Positions 12,560 to 23,199 of a stretch of 64,000 nt of DNA are shown here, one piece after another (the first letter of the stretch is position 1; the number at the start of each line of letters is the position of its first letter). Location of the stretch: assembly GCA_047967505.1 (NCBI GenBank), contig CM106538.1; one strand, 5' to 3'. Made by a program: the position numbers and the translations under genes. This DNA is from Dipteris shenzhenensis. Lineage: Eukaryota; Polypodiophyta; Polypodiopsida; Gleicheniales. The notes below the pieces were generated by a model, which saw only the letters and a list, made by a program, of their open reading frames with translations, did not search any database and was not told the DNA's origin.

Positions 12560-13666
12560 GGGGGGGGGAACAAAATGCTGAGCTTTCCACAAAGAACCTA
12601 TCACAACACTCGGCCATCCATTTGAAATACGCCTTTCAAAAGTAGTCTCTGCGTAAGATAACGATCAGGTAAGTTGACTCAGACATTGAAAGTTTTCAAT
12701 AGCTTTTCAGTGTAGATTAGAAGCCCTCTTGATATGGCATTCCATTTGATTGGTTGGCTGCTTCAGAAAGGTCATTGACGACACGTTGCAGATCATGTTA
12801 TAATTCAGAACTATCATGTCATAAGAGCATAGTCCTGTCTATATTTCCATCTGATGCGGTATTATTTCTCTCATCACCTCGTTTCCTTCTAGCAAGCCAT
12901 TCTATCTCTCTCCTTCTCGATATCCAATACCCACTGCCGTCGTCATTTTCGTCCAAAGGAGTCTCCAATGATCTAAAGCGCATACTGTAAAGAAGGCAGG
13001 ACACACCAAACGAGGACTGCCCAATCTTTTTGCAGGATATCGTCGCCACGATCACAGTGGCGGCCGAACATAGGGGAACGGTACAACGTGCAAATTTTCG
13101 TCTATCGAACAAAAGTAAGGCTTGACCAAATCAGTGATTCGATTATGAATCGACGAAGACTTAACAGACGGAGATTGTAAAATTTGGCATACTTCTGTCG
13201 TCAAAGAAACACACAATTCCGGAACGATTACAATCACGGCTGAGGCAGGCGCAAATCGTCAGTGGATATGTGAAGAAGCGTCAAGAACAATATAACATAC
13301 CTTGTCATGTAAAGTTTTGATAGTGAGGACATCCTGACGAGCCTTCCAGTCACAGTAGTGCAAGTCCTGACGGACGACCTCCCAAGCGTGATGGACATCG
13401 AAGAGCCTTCCACTGGAGGGGGGGGTGCTGGTACGAGGGCTATCGACATGGAACAAGCTACCGGAGGGGGGCTGAGGAGGGTCGGGGCAACGGTCTTTGG
13501 AGGAGGAATGGATAGAGAGGGGGCGGAATCGGCCAAAGAGAGGAGGGTAGGAGGGGAGGGAAGCGATTCGAGGTCTGGGAGGGAAGCTACGGCGGAAAGG
13601 AGAGGTGGGAAGGTCGACATTGAAGGAGAGGTGGGAGGAGGAAGGAGCAGAAGAAGCCATGGCCAT
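4557..13666 (-). CDS. CAO: Chlorophyllide a oxygenase, complete 8-exon gene
   Basis: Rieske-type monooxygenase that converts chlorophyllide a to chlorophyllide b in plastids, the committed step of chlorophyll b synthesis. Exons in gene order: 13666-13301, 6504-6400, 6319-6032, 5882-5735, 5618-5434, 5326-5214, 5130-4836 and 4724-4557. All introns are GT-AG, phases are consistent, and the product is 555 residues against roughly 530-540 in seed plants. Residues 1-60 (Ser/Pro/Arg-rich) look like a transit peptide. Residues 111-120 ([10 protein letters not shown]) match the A-domain degron region. The Rieske centre is C280, H282, C299 and H302; the mononuclear iron motif is N379, D382, H385 and H390. 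The conserved C-terminal segment is [12 protein letters not shown] second ATG lies six bases downstream; the first is chosen as the most upstream in frame. I recognised the family by recall of Arabidopsis CAO. No lesion is seen. Confidence 0.95.
7107..7156. repeat. Compound microsatellite (GATA)n(GT)10(AG)8
   Basis: Three perfect or near-perfect simple repeats run together in CAO intron 1, about 140 bp before the LTR array. The same GT-then-GA arrangement recurs elsewhere in the window. Confidence 0.95.
7291..7295 (+). repeat. Left target-site duplication GAGGC
   Basis: Five bases directly before the first LTR, identical to 11818-11822 directly after the third LTR. Five-bp duplications are typical of copia integrase. 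The match shows that the three-LTR block sits at a single insertion site. Confidence 0.85.
7296..8612 (+). repeat. LTR A of the intronic copia-type element
   Basis: Starts TGCTGG (other copies TGTTGG) and ends AACA directly before the primer-binding site. It carries a TATAAAA box at 7918-7924, as expected for the LTR promoter. Apparent open frames on both strands recur in all three LTRs and reflect repeat composition rather than genes. Confidence 0.9.
7918..7924 (+). promoter_or_regulatory. TATA box in LTR A
   Basis: TATAAAA preceded by GGGCC. It is conserved at 9779-9785 in LTR B and 11121-11127 in LTR C, and sits centrally in each LTR as expected for the U3 promoter. Transcription would run antisense to CAO. 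Confidence 0.6.
8613..8626 (+). promoter_or_regulatory. Primer-binding site, initiator tRNA-Met
   Basis: TGGTATCAGAGCCC directly follows LTR A. TGGTATCAGAGC complements the 3' end of plant initiator methionine tRNA and is the standard Ty1/copia minus-strand primer site. The second internal region has lost this site. Confidence 0.9.
8613..9174 (+). mobile_element. First internal region (562 bp) of the array
   Basis: Lies between the primer-binding site and the purine tract at 9166-9174. An open frame of 190 codons begins at 8669 and runs into LTR B. I recognise no retroviral motif in it, so coding is doubtful. A divergent copy of much of this region occurs at 63690-63978. Confidence 0.8.
9175..10329 (+). 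repeat. LTR B (3'-truncated)
   Basis: Begins TGTTGGAAAGG right after GAGAGGGGG. It matches LTR A up to TTGTCTATT, then jumps to CCAAGATGG of the internal region. About 138 bp of LTR end and 392 bp of internal sequence are missing, including the primer-binding site. It also has small internal deletions relative to A and C, including the TATATAGGG segment near 9630. Confidence 0.9.
10330..10500 (+). mobile_element. Second internal region (171 bp, 5'-deleted)
   Basis: Corresponds to about 9005-9174 of the first internal region with a few substitutions and an indel. It ends with the purine tract GAGAGGGGG at 10492-10500. Confidence 0.85.
10501..11817 (+). repeat. LTR C of the intronic copia-type element
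   Basis: Begins TGTTGGAAAGG and ends TTTTTAACA, with TATAAAA at 11121-11127. Directly followed by GAGGC, the right target duplication. Confidence 0.92.
11818..11822 (+). repeat. Right target-site duplication GAGGC
   Basis: Identical to 7291-7295, marking the right boundary of the array. Confidence 0.85.
12338..12568. repeat. Microsatellite cluster (AC)n(CT)n ... (AC)n(GA)n and G-run
   Basis: (AC)n at 12338-12348 and (CT)n at about 12352-12380 are followed by unique sequence, then (AC)n at 12496-12512, (GA)n at about 12522-12553 and a run of about 13 G at 12556-12568. The (CT)n and (GA)n arms are complementary and could pair in the intron 1 transcript. Confidence 0.9.
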
Positions 13667-16600
13667 TAGCTGTGGCTGTGAGTGAGAAGATGATGGCTAT
13701 GGCGCTTCATCAACTGTTGAACAAGTTTTCTGTTGACAAGAAACGTGGCCTCCAATTTTATCAAATTTGTTCCCTCTTTTATTTTGCCTTTTTCCCTTGG
13801 CTCTTAGGCCGCCGCGTGTCATCACTTCATTCGCCCCTCCCTTCGGAAATCCCCCCTGGATAAGACCCCCCCTCAAAAACCAGATGCGCATCCCTTTTCT
13901 CTTCTTCAATTACGTTACTGTCCTTCTTTGTCGCTAACACTAATTCCGATAATGTCATTTGCGTTCTCTAGATGAGCATCCCTCAATTACTCTACTCCTC
14001 TCCTTCTTTGTCGCTCACACTTGTCGCCTTAAAGCGAGGCTCCATAGTATATTGTTCTTCTTCGTCGGTCACTGTTGTTCATGGTGGTGTTGATGCTTGC
14101 CCATTCTCGGTGGTGGTGCTGTTTATGGTTTGTTATGGTTCATGGTTGTGCTGATGGTTGCCCACAAGGAATCATAAAGAACACCACCACCGTGAAGGCC
14201 AACATCACCTCTTCAAGCCCTAGCTAGGCACATGAAGGCTTTAGAGTTACATCACAGAGGGTAACATGGCTTATAGTTCATGCATTGCATGGTAAAATGC
14301 CTCTTGTCAAGCAACTTGTTTGATGCCACTAGTAATGAGAACCATTATTATGAGCTTATCTTTCCAACATATCATCAAATCCCTTGCCAACCTCACAACC
14401 ACTGCCATGAACTTTTCTTTTCACGATTGCTTAAATTGCACCCAGCATCACATAGCATGGCCTCTTCTTTAAGGATGGAGAGGATGCCTACCATTTCTAA
14501 GGGTATGTATGAGGGACCACAGTATGTGGGTATGAGGTAATCCCATGTAGGCAACCTAGTAGATGTCATTGGCAATTGAATAATGAGGCCACCCATTTCA
14601 TTGGCTAGTGCAAGAAGTTCAAATTCCTTTAGCATGAGTCTTGGCCCTCTATCGAAGTCACTTTGTAGTATAACATTTAACATAGTAGGTTCATTTTTAA
14701 CGATTTAGGGGATTTATTGGCCATTTACTGATAGGAGGGGGTTTAAATAATACTTATGTAACATAATTATGGTCTATACATGTATAGAAAAGAGTTCTTT
14801 TACATTCAAAATTACAACATGTACACGTACTGAAAAGGGTAAAACAATTATACAAAAAAATGTAAAATTTTAAATGTAGAGGTATTTTAAATGTGCGCTT
14901 GCTTGCAAGTCTTACATGGCTTTCCATAGAGTGACTACCCCAAGGCTTGGCCCCATGTCAATCACATTTGTTGCATCTTAAGGTGTGTTTTAAGAAAATC
15001 ATATCTTTAAAAAAATGTGATTGGTTTATAAATACATTCATACCACCATTCTCATTTACTAATTTGATAATATGTAGCTTTAGGAATAATATGGTCTTCA
15101 AGTACAAGATTTGCTATTTTTTATATATTTTGAATGAGCTTATACTTAACTCTTGCTTTTTTTTGCTAGCCTATGGAGTCTAATAAATACAACAAGGTGC
15201 GGAGAAGATACCCACAAATTTATTATTCTTATATTTTCAATAAGGAGTAAAAGGCTTTTTGAGTTGCACAAACAATATATCAACCGCAATCAATTATATC
15301 TTAAAATGTTAAGTGTGATCCAACCATTGCCCAATCATTAATCATCTCATGTATCTACCCATAAAAAAGATTTCATGAAAAACATCATGGTTATCCTCTC
15401 CTTTAGTGTAGAAAGTTGAAACTCCAGTGTACAAATGAGTTGTTTTCCTATGTCATTTTTAGTGTTCCTTTGTAAAAAAGTACACCTCATAACGATCATA
15501 CAATATTTTCCTTGTACCCTTAGGTTAGTACATGTATCGTAGCATCGTTTTATAATTTTTAATTGCTCTAATGTAGCCTCTAATGTAGCCTAATGTGGTG
15601 GCCACAGTATAGTCCATTAGAAGAGGCATTCGAAACCAAATAAATCTTTAAGAATTTGTTAAACTTGACCTTTTTATTTGAGCTAATAGGGAGGGTAGCA
15701 TAGCTCTCGATTACACATCGACTTTTTCAGTTAGCCCTAACTTGAGAACCTTTGAGTCCTAGTTTTTTCAATTAGTCCTAACTTGAAAACTTTTGAGTAC
15801 CACACCTTGCTTTTCCAATTTTTGATTCATATTAATACTTCTAGATGTATGGCATGTACTACAATCACAAAAGCAATTAACGAAGGCTGTTGTTCTCCTC
15901 ATTTCTAGTTAGCTACAAGACAAGCTTACTTTGAGGCTTGACCTCCTAAACAATAGACGTAGAATATAGAGATTAGAATCTAGATGAGTTATCAAAAAAA
16001 TTAAACTATGCTTTAAGATGTAGATAAAGTTAAAGAGATTAGACAAATTGAGGACTTGTATATACCCAAACTCTCTATAAGGTGAACTTCATCGTAGCTT
16101 CAAGTTTAAAGGCTTGTATATGTTAAAATAGGCTAAAGGCTAAGCTATCCAAGGTCTGAAAACAAAACATATGTGTATATACTATTGAAAGTCAAAACAT
16201 CACTTAAGTTTGGCATTTCAAATGCATAAAGTTCAAGGATCTCAACTTTACTTTTGTGGGGGGGGGCTAGGTTAGTTTATATTATTTAGACAATATTTAG
16301 AGGATCATAAAGCACAATTCAATCATGACTCAATTATAATGTGAGTGCCTAGGATTCGACCAAGCTCTATGAGTGAGCTACAGGGAAAAATAAACAAAAG
16401 AAACTAACAACCTACAAACACTGAAAGGATAGGCATTCTATGTGTCACCATTGAAAGTAGTGTTTGGATCAACCTCTTAACCATATAGTCCAACAACATC
16501 TTCTTGCTTGACATAAATAAGCTGGTAGGAGAGGCCTCCATCTTCCATCATCTACTTGCATCTTTTAAGGAGTGGTTTGTGCTTCTTTGGCCACTTCCTT

Positions 16601-18159
16601 CAACACTTCCTCAAATCAAGGTATCTCCATTCTCCTTTGTGCTAGGATTTCCTTACGATCCTGTAGGTAGTAGCTATCTCAAGGGGCATCCTCTCCTTTG
16701 CTCCCAGCAATGGCAATAGCAGCCCTTACACACCTTTATGCATAGGGCTACAACAATGGCAGTAGCACCCATTTAGTTTCCAAATGGCCTATGAGTGGCG
16801 CTGGTGAGAGCAAAACACAAGAGGAGATAAAGGACATGGTCGGCAGCACAACAAAACAATAGAGAAACATACTAGCTCATGAATTTATGAAAAAGGGGCA
16901 GAGTAAAGAGATCCTTAGGAGGCCCATAACACCGAAAAAGCAGGGCTAGCACCAAGATCATAAGGCAATGCAGTGGGGGGGAAAGGACAATTGCTTCAGA
17001 ATGATGATATACCGAAAGAGAGATTGAGAGACACTAGAGGGATCTGAAGACAGAGGGAGGGGGAGAGAGTGGAGGTTAGATCTAGACGAAGTCACAAACT
17101 ATTGCATTTTATTATTTTTTTCTCCTTTTCTACTAAATGCAACATGCTATGTGCAAAATTCAAATTGCTATGTGCCATATGCTAAATGCAAATCATGTGA
17201 GTATTGACCATGGTAGCAAAGGCATGAGGAGTGGTAGATAGGAACTAGGAGGCAACAGGCCGAAAGAACAAATTAGCATGAAACAGATCCCTTGGAGAAG
17301 GCTTCTTTTGGAGCTACAACAGAAGTTGGGGGGCAGTCAGCACCAAAATCTTTCACCCACAATCTCTATGCTCATAAATATTTCAAGGTATGCCAAGCTA
17401 TGCAGTAAGGACCTTAAGCATTCGAAACAGATTGTCAACATTGATTATACATGCATTTGCTAGATGAGATCTGGCACAGTAATTTCAAGCCAGTCATTTT
17501 GAATTTTGATCACAATATTTACACACAATTACATTGAGACATCTGAAGACAAACTAAAAGAAGAAAATGCGATGTTTGTTCAACACGGTGTCATAGATAT
17601 ATGGAGCAATGTAAAGGAAACTCAAACAAGTATCTCTGCACTTATAATGATATAAATATTGCTATAAGAAGCTTGATCTCTCTTGCAAGAGCTTGAAATT
17701 TCCCAAAAAGTGGCTCTTTGGGAGATCAGCAAGTTGCAGCTCAAAAGTTTTGAAGAGGTGGATATCATGATCTTGCGGATTAAACGAGCATTGGTCCTAA
17801 CTCTCAACTGCAACAATACCAATCTCTCAGGTTCATCAATATCTCTGACAACCATTTTCGAGAATGTTCTTGGTAGCCTCAACATTGTTCCATAATCTTT
17901 GCTAATTCTTGATACTAATGAGTTGGTAAAGAGAATGTGCGGGGGAAAGAACTTGCGAACCGCTTCAAGATAGATGCATGTATTTTGAATAGGTTTCTCC
18001 TTGCAATAACATACATTAAATTAATGCTTTTTTTATGTGAGTGCATACATTACTCCTTTTGATTTGTATTAAGATTGTTCATCTCATATTGCATGTAGCT
18101 TCTCCTAGGCTTAGCCTAGAGTGGAATTAGGATTCTCATGGGCTTTCCATAATGCTCCA

Positions 18160-18163
<4 letters not shown>
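13667..18163. other. CAO upstream region and intergenic DNA, no gene seen
   Basis: The part next to 13667 should hold the CAO promoter and 5' leader on the minus strand; I could not pick a convincing TATA box. The rest is AT-rich. An imperfect duplication of about 45 bp (the AACTTGA-GAACCTTTGAGT motif) lies at 15730-15805. Open frames are short and match nothing I recognise. Confidence 0.5.
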
Positions 18164-18241
<78 letters not shown>

Positions 18242-18248
18242 TCTCTCT
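18164..18248. repeat. (CT)n microsatellite, about 85 bp
   Basis: Nearly uninterrupted CT repeat with one CCCT interruption near the right end, the longest simple repeat in the window. Confidence 0.97.
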
Positions 18249-19375
18249 CAAAATTTGAGCTTAGGAAGAACCTCTTCTCCCTATAGAGTGAAAACATTGC
18301 TATCTAGCAAATACAATGTTGTAGGGCATGCCTAGAAAAGTGACAATCCATGTGGATATAGGGCGATGCCTTGAGCACAATAGTTCGAGTCTAAATCTTG
18401 CAACTTGGTAGGATCCACGACAAGATTGATGATACAATAACTTTTGTTGTGGTCATAACATTTGGTTTGCCAATGACATCAAGGATACAACTACATAATC
18501 TCATTAGCTCCTTGCCACTCGCATAGTTCTAAACTAGAGTCTCCTTTACCTCAGCGCTAATGCATTCTTCATGAGTATCACTTGCTTTTTACAAGTTTCA
18601 TGGAAGTCCACCCTTTTGAGGTAGCTCAGAGTCTACTAAAGAAACTTGCAGCGGGTTTTTCTTTCCATGAAGCAAGGACAAACACATTTGTCATTGGATG
18701 TTGTATGGCATCATTGTTTACTACTTTGTATCCAATAGGAATAATGAGGTGAAGGGCATCACTAGATTCATCAATGAACTAAATGTCAGTGACATGGTGT
18801 GGTGAAGTTGGACAAAGAAGGTAGAAAGTGACTAATTCTAAAGAGGTGAATGGAGGATGTGGAGATGATTGACATTGGCAAGGTTTGCACCTATGCAAAG
18901 GAATGAGGTGAAGACACTATTGGCAATTTCAAATGGAGAGCCTTTGAGGCAATTTTGATGTGCATGCGTGGCCTTGAGATCCACCGATATTTCTTATCTT
19001 CTTCAATACTTGGTGTTGGATTGTGAAGTTAATCAAGGATCCTCTATTATTTTTCAATTGGTTTCATATAGTGCCTCATCCCCTGTCTCATCTTCTTTTT
19101 TATGAGGTTCCACATGGCACATAGAGGGTAGTGCCATATGGCAACTCTCCTTACAGCCTCTCCTAGGGCTTGCCTTCTTGCCCACATCCTTCCTATAATG
19201 TCCTTGAGGTTCTGGTCACCTCATTTGGTTGTAACTACCCACCACTCCACTTTTCTTGCCAGGATTCCTCCGTGCCTCGACTCCTTTAGCACCACCCCCA
19301 ACCTAATTCCAAACATCCTACATACATGCACTCACACACACCCAAACGCAGACACACATGCACTCACCCACAGTG
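18249..19375. other. Intergenic DNA, no gene seen
   Basis: Low-complexity AT-rich sequence with short frames only. No recognisable coding or RNA feature. Confidence 0.5.
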
Positions 19376-20108
19376 CACATACAAAGACTACACACTCCTA
19401 AGCACATGTACAAACTTTATCATCATATACATACATTTTCAACATACACACATTGAGCACAATAATAATGTGAGCCATCCTTATTAAGGCTTCAATATAT
19501 CAGCTTGCGTGCATACACACACAACTCTTCTTGAAAACAAGTTTCTCCTCCAAAATTGTACTTCTTCAATTTCAAAAGTTTGCTTGAATTAAAAACAATT
19601 TAATTATTATCCAAATGAAAACACACACACCCATTAAGCTCTTCCTATTTTTTTGCTTTGGTCTCACATCTGATTCTCACACCCATGTGCATAGGTGCAC
19701 ATATTCTACCCATGTGTATTTGGGTGGCGCATATGCATATGATGCACATTCACATGCACCTAGACACACACACACACACACTTGCAAGGACACATGCACA
19801 AACATGTACACAAGTACACAGTCATATTCAACTTCAAATGAGTACACAGATGCATCCATTCACTCACACTTGTGCATGCATAGACACATGTGGGCTCGTC
19901 CATGATGCACATACATAGACCACACAGACTCCTAAGCACATGTTCAAACATTATACACACACATTGAGAACAATCATAAAGCGGGCCATCTTTATTAAGA
20001 CTTCAATACATGAGGTTGCATGCATTCACATACAACTCTTCTTGAAAACAAGGTTCTCCTCCAAAATTGTATTTCTTCAATTTGAAAAGTTTGCTTGATC
20101 TAGAACTG
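19376..20108. repeat. Diverged duplication flanking CA-rich DNA
   Basis: About 220 bp at 19376-19598 (from CACATACAAAGAC through CTCCTCCAAAATTGTA to GTTTGCTTGA) recur in diverged form at 19908-20108. The spacer is rich in CA-containing words. Open frames here follow the CACACA composition and are not genes. Confidence 0.8.
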
Positions 20109-20450
20109 GAAGAATGCGCGACTTCCTGACCAATAGAGCACGGATGCAGCGAGCCATGTAGGCTCAGCAGCAACAAGCATAGTGGGATTCATAAAAGCGG
20201 TGGCGCTAGAGACGAAGGGAGCCAACCGACGTGGCAATCATAGATTAGTGACCCTGACAGTGTGCTAGAGTACATGGGGCGAAGCAATGATCAAAGGGGT
20301 TCTCCAGGCTATAGCGAGGGGCAACACATGGCACACAAGGTGGCTAGCCGACCTCAGTCGTTGGTCAGCAGACCAATGGAGGCTCACCGGACCAAAGGTG
20401 GAGGCGTAGTTCCACTAACCGGCCAGGACCCTAATGATCACCAACGGTCA

Positions 20451-20603
20451 CTTGGACCAACCCAATGAATGGAGTTGACCCATCTAGACCGATCGATCGG
20501 TGGGGCGAGGACATTGACAAATGGTCAGTTGGACCAACTCGGCGAATGGAGTCGACCCGCATAGACCGATGGGATGGTGGTATGAGGACATCGACGAGGA
20601 GGA
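20451..20603. repeat. Tandem repeat, unit about 75 bp, two copies
   Basis: TTGGACCAAC...GAATGGAGT...GACC...AGACCGAT...GAGGACAT is present at about 20451-20518 and again at 20524-20603, with roughly three quarters of positions shared. No coding function is seen. Confidence 0.7.
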
Positions 20604-21865
20604 AGGCAAAGTCCCTAAGAGCTATGCATGAAAAAAGCCATGGGCAATCAGAAGAGAGATAGAGTGTGAGAGAACTGTAGCGAAGTGCGTGAGTTCCATC
20701 GACACCCTTGAATGATAGACACTCGGAAGATGGAGAGAGTGGAAAGGCCCCGGAAGCATAGGCAGGTGTGGGATAAACACAGGTGACCATCCGGGAGATC
20801 AAGAGTGTAGTGTGGGTGTGTGTGGCAATTTAGGTGTCTGTGTAACCCGAGCCAACCGGATTCATTGGCAGAATGAACGAACTCCTCTTATGTTTAATGT
20901 GTGCGAAGCATGTGTGTGTGTTGGGGTCTTGTGTCTGTGTAAGCTGTCATGTCCCTGAGTCCTTGAGCATTCGAAGTAGAGAGTCGATGATTAGTCAAGG
21001 GGAGACGCACTGGAAGGTTGAGGCAGGTCATAGTTGAGATACCTTGAAGCATATACTGAGCTCAGATCTCCTTTTGATTCCCCTTGCATCGTTCTTAGAA
21101 GGTAGTAGCACACATTAATATGAAGGAGGAGAATTAAATAAGTCAAGGTTCGTGTCTTGGCCCAACAATAAGGTGGACAACCTGCGAGGCATTTGGTCAC
21201 GAGTTCGAGTCTCTATCAGAGGTTGTGGATCCGAGAATATTCGAGGGATATTTGGTGCGGTGGACGAGTGCATCTAACCAAAGCCTTTTTTGTTTCGAAG
21301 GGTTAGTGGTCTAGTCTGGTTTGACTAGTTAGATCCATGCCTTAGGTGCGCTGGATCCTTTTGGACCCCTAACCAAGATCAACGGTTCAGATCTGTCCGT
21401 GAGATCGAATGGCGGTGGTACATGCATAGGACGGATGAAGATAAGCAGTCGTTTCATGATCGCATGGCCCGATTCAAAGGCACAAATGAATAGCAGCTAA
21501 GGCCTCCCGCATGCAGAGGTTGACGATCCAAATTCAAAGACCAAGGTCAAGGGCTTATCGAGGATCCCGCATCCCAGGATTGATGGTGGGAGTTCAAAGT
21601 AAGCCCCATGAGGGAAACCAAGCCCTAGCTGAAGGAGGAGGGGGTCATCTGACTCCCAGAAGGTGTTGACAGAGAGAGAGGCAACCATCGAATGTCGTGA
21701 TCTCTTAAGAGGCGGGGCCGTAACCACGAGGAGTGGAGTTTAAAAAAAAAAAAGGAGAATTAGAGTGGGAATCCACCCCCATGACACACCGCCCTCCCAA
21801 TCTTCTTAGGTGCTCGCTCCAGCTCCCTACTGCATGCACACTTTGAGGTAGCCTTCCTCAAGAGT

Positions 21866-22048
21866 TGTCGAACATCACACCCCTTTCACCCCTCCTTCCC
21901 AAATGCATAGTACCCTACTTGATAGGGATTTGTGCGTCATTGAAGCCAGCATGTTCCATGCTGCCAGAAATCACACCCCTTCACCACCTTCCCACATGCA
22001 CAATCCCCTGTATGACAAAGTTTTGTGCACAATTCAAGCAAGCATGTT
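21866..22048. repeat. Tandem repeat, unit about 85-95 bp, two diverged copies
   Basis: ATCACACCCCTT-CACC...ATGCA...CCCTA/GT...GTGC...AGC(A)AGCATGTT occurs at about 21868-21955 and 21968-22048. The open frame across it shows the same repeat in protein form, so it is a repeat artefact. Confidence 0.65.
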
Positions 22049-22345
22049 ATCTCAAAGAGACCAAGTTCCAACACAAATAAGTAACTCAGAATCACCTCAT
22101 AGACCACCATAACCAAACTCTCACATTGCTCAACACAATTGTCTCACATAAGCACCGACCGATCAACGGTCGCCCTGCCAAATGCACATTTTTAGGATAT
22201 TGGAGGATAGAAGAAGGAGGAGAAGAAGGGGGATAGGGTCCAAGGGGGCTAGTAACCGAAGGGGGGAGTTGGGAGGGAGGTAGCCATGGCATGAGGGATC
22301 GATGGGTTATGGCCAGTTGCATGGCTGGCTCAAGACTATTACTAT

Positions 22346-22394
22346 TGAAGGAGAGGTGCCAAAACACTGTTGAAGGAGAGGTGCCAAAACAGAC
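22346..22394. repeat. Short tandem repeat TTGAAGGAGAGGTGCCAAAA x2
   Basis: Two perfect copies of a motif of about 22 bp, spaced 25 bp apart, just beyond the decayed Helitron end. Confidence 0.85.
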
Positions 22395-22479
22395 GCTCAA
22401 GTAATGGATTGAATGCAATAGACCCACTAAAAGCAAACCGTGGGATAAGAAGGTAGGCCAATGAAAATGCATCTATGTT

Positions 22480-23140
22480 TTAACAAGGTGAATGATATTT
22501 AATCATTCATAAGGCCTACCCAATTTCGAGATGTAGGGTTGTGTAGACAATGGAGTGATCGGACCAATAAACAAAGTTTGTTCTTGATATTGTGTTTTAA
22601 TTTCATGTGTTACACCAAATGTGATCAATTGTTGAACCATTTAGGTTGATGAATTAGTTGGGCAAAGTTGTTTTATTTCATGAAATCATCCAATTTGTTT
22701 TGTTTTTTACTAGAGCTATCGTAGTTTATGTTAAAGTCGCCTATAACTATAGTGGACATGCAACTTTTCGTATGCAACAAAAGTGTTTGCAGGCAATTCA
22801 ATAGGGTTTAAGTTGATCACACCGACGACTTGTAACCATTTATGATGGCTATTTTGTTCGAGCCATTAACAGTGAATATTGTAAGCAAGGATTATGTTCC
22901 GTTCTCGTGTATGTAATCGTGTTGGTGCAACTTCACATTATTTTTGAAGCATGTTGCAATTCCCATGCCCGTGCTCTTTTGCAAGATTGTGAATCCAGAC
23001 AGGGCACCATTATTGATTTTGTTATTGTGCAACTCTTGAAGGTAGAGGATTGTTGCGCTTAAGAGGCTTTTGTCATCGAGGATGTCCTCCAAATGTGAAA
23101 TAAAATTCCTTGTGTTAAGGGATTGTAGAGTGATTTGCAA
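22480..23140 (-). pseudogene. EEP (AP-endonuclease-like) domain remnant of the Helitron
   Basis: The beginning (22892-23140) reads LEDILDDKSLLSATILYLQELH, the usual opening of an EEP fold, with the catalytic Glu in LQE. After frame changes, GDFNI appears at 22727-22741, then IDHIW, and SDHSIV at 22546-22563. GDFN and SDH are the conserved catalytic blocks. Stops occur between them. It lies directly downstream of the helicase in the same orientation, as in Helentrons. A free-standing LINE endonuclease is less likely because no RT follows. Confidence 0.75.
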
Positions 23141-23199
23141 GTTATCATGGTTGGAGAAGTCTTGTTGTGTTGAGATCCACTGTCGTTCGCTTTGCAGAC

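Larger units (their letters stand above)
6505..13300 (-). other. CAO intron 1 (6.8 kb)
   Basis: The donor is GTATGT just below 13301 and the acceptor is TTGGTCAG just above 6504. Both flanking exons end at codon boundaries (phase 0), joining LHDK to [11 protein letters not shown] as in other CAO proteins. About two thirds of the intron is an antisense three-LTR copia-type element (7296-11817); the rest is microsatellites and unremarkable sequence. All other CAO introns here are about 80-150 bp. Confidence 0.9.

Noticed and set aside
13259-13666. Treating the CAO first exon as a separate 135-residue gene
   Set aside because: A GTATGT donor follows LHDK and the frame joins in phase to exon 2 at 6504, rebuilding the known CAO sequence order.
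17622-17895. Overlapping frames on both strands as a small gene
   Set aside because: No domain, no clear start context and no similarity I recognise.
19138-19960. Several His/Thr-rich frames on both strands
   Set aside because: They follow from CA-rich repeats; codon content mirrors the CACACA pattern.
21140-21215. Possible tRNA-derived SINE (GAGTTCGAGTCTC resembles a B box)
   Set aside because: The matching A box is weak and its spacing unclear, no cloverleaf can be drawn, and no second copy is seen in the window.
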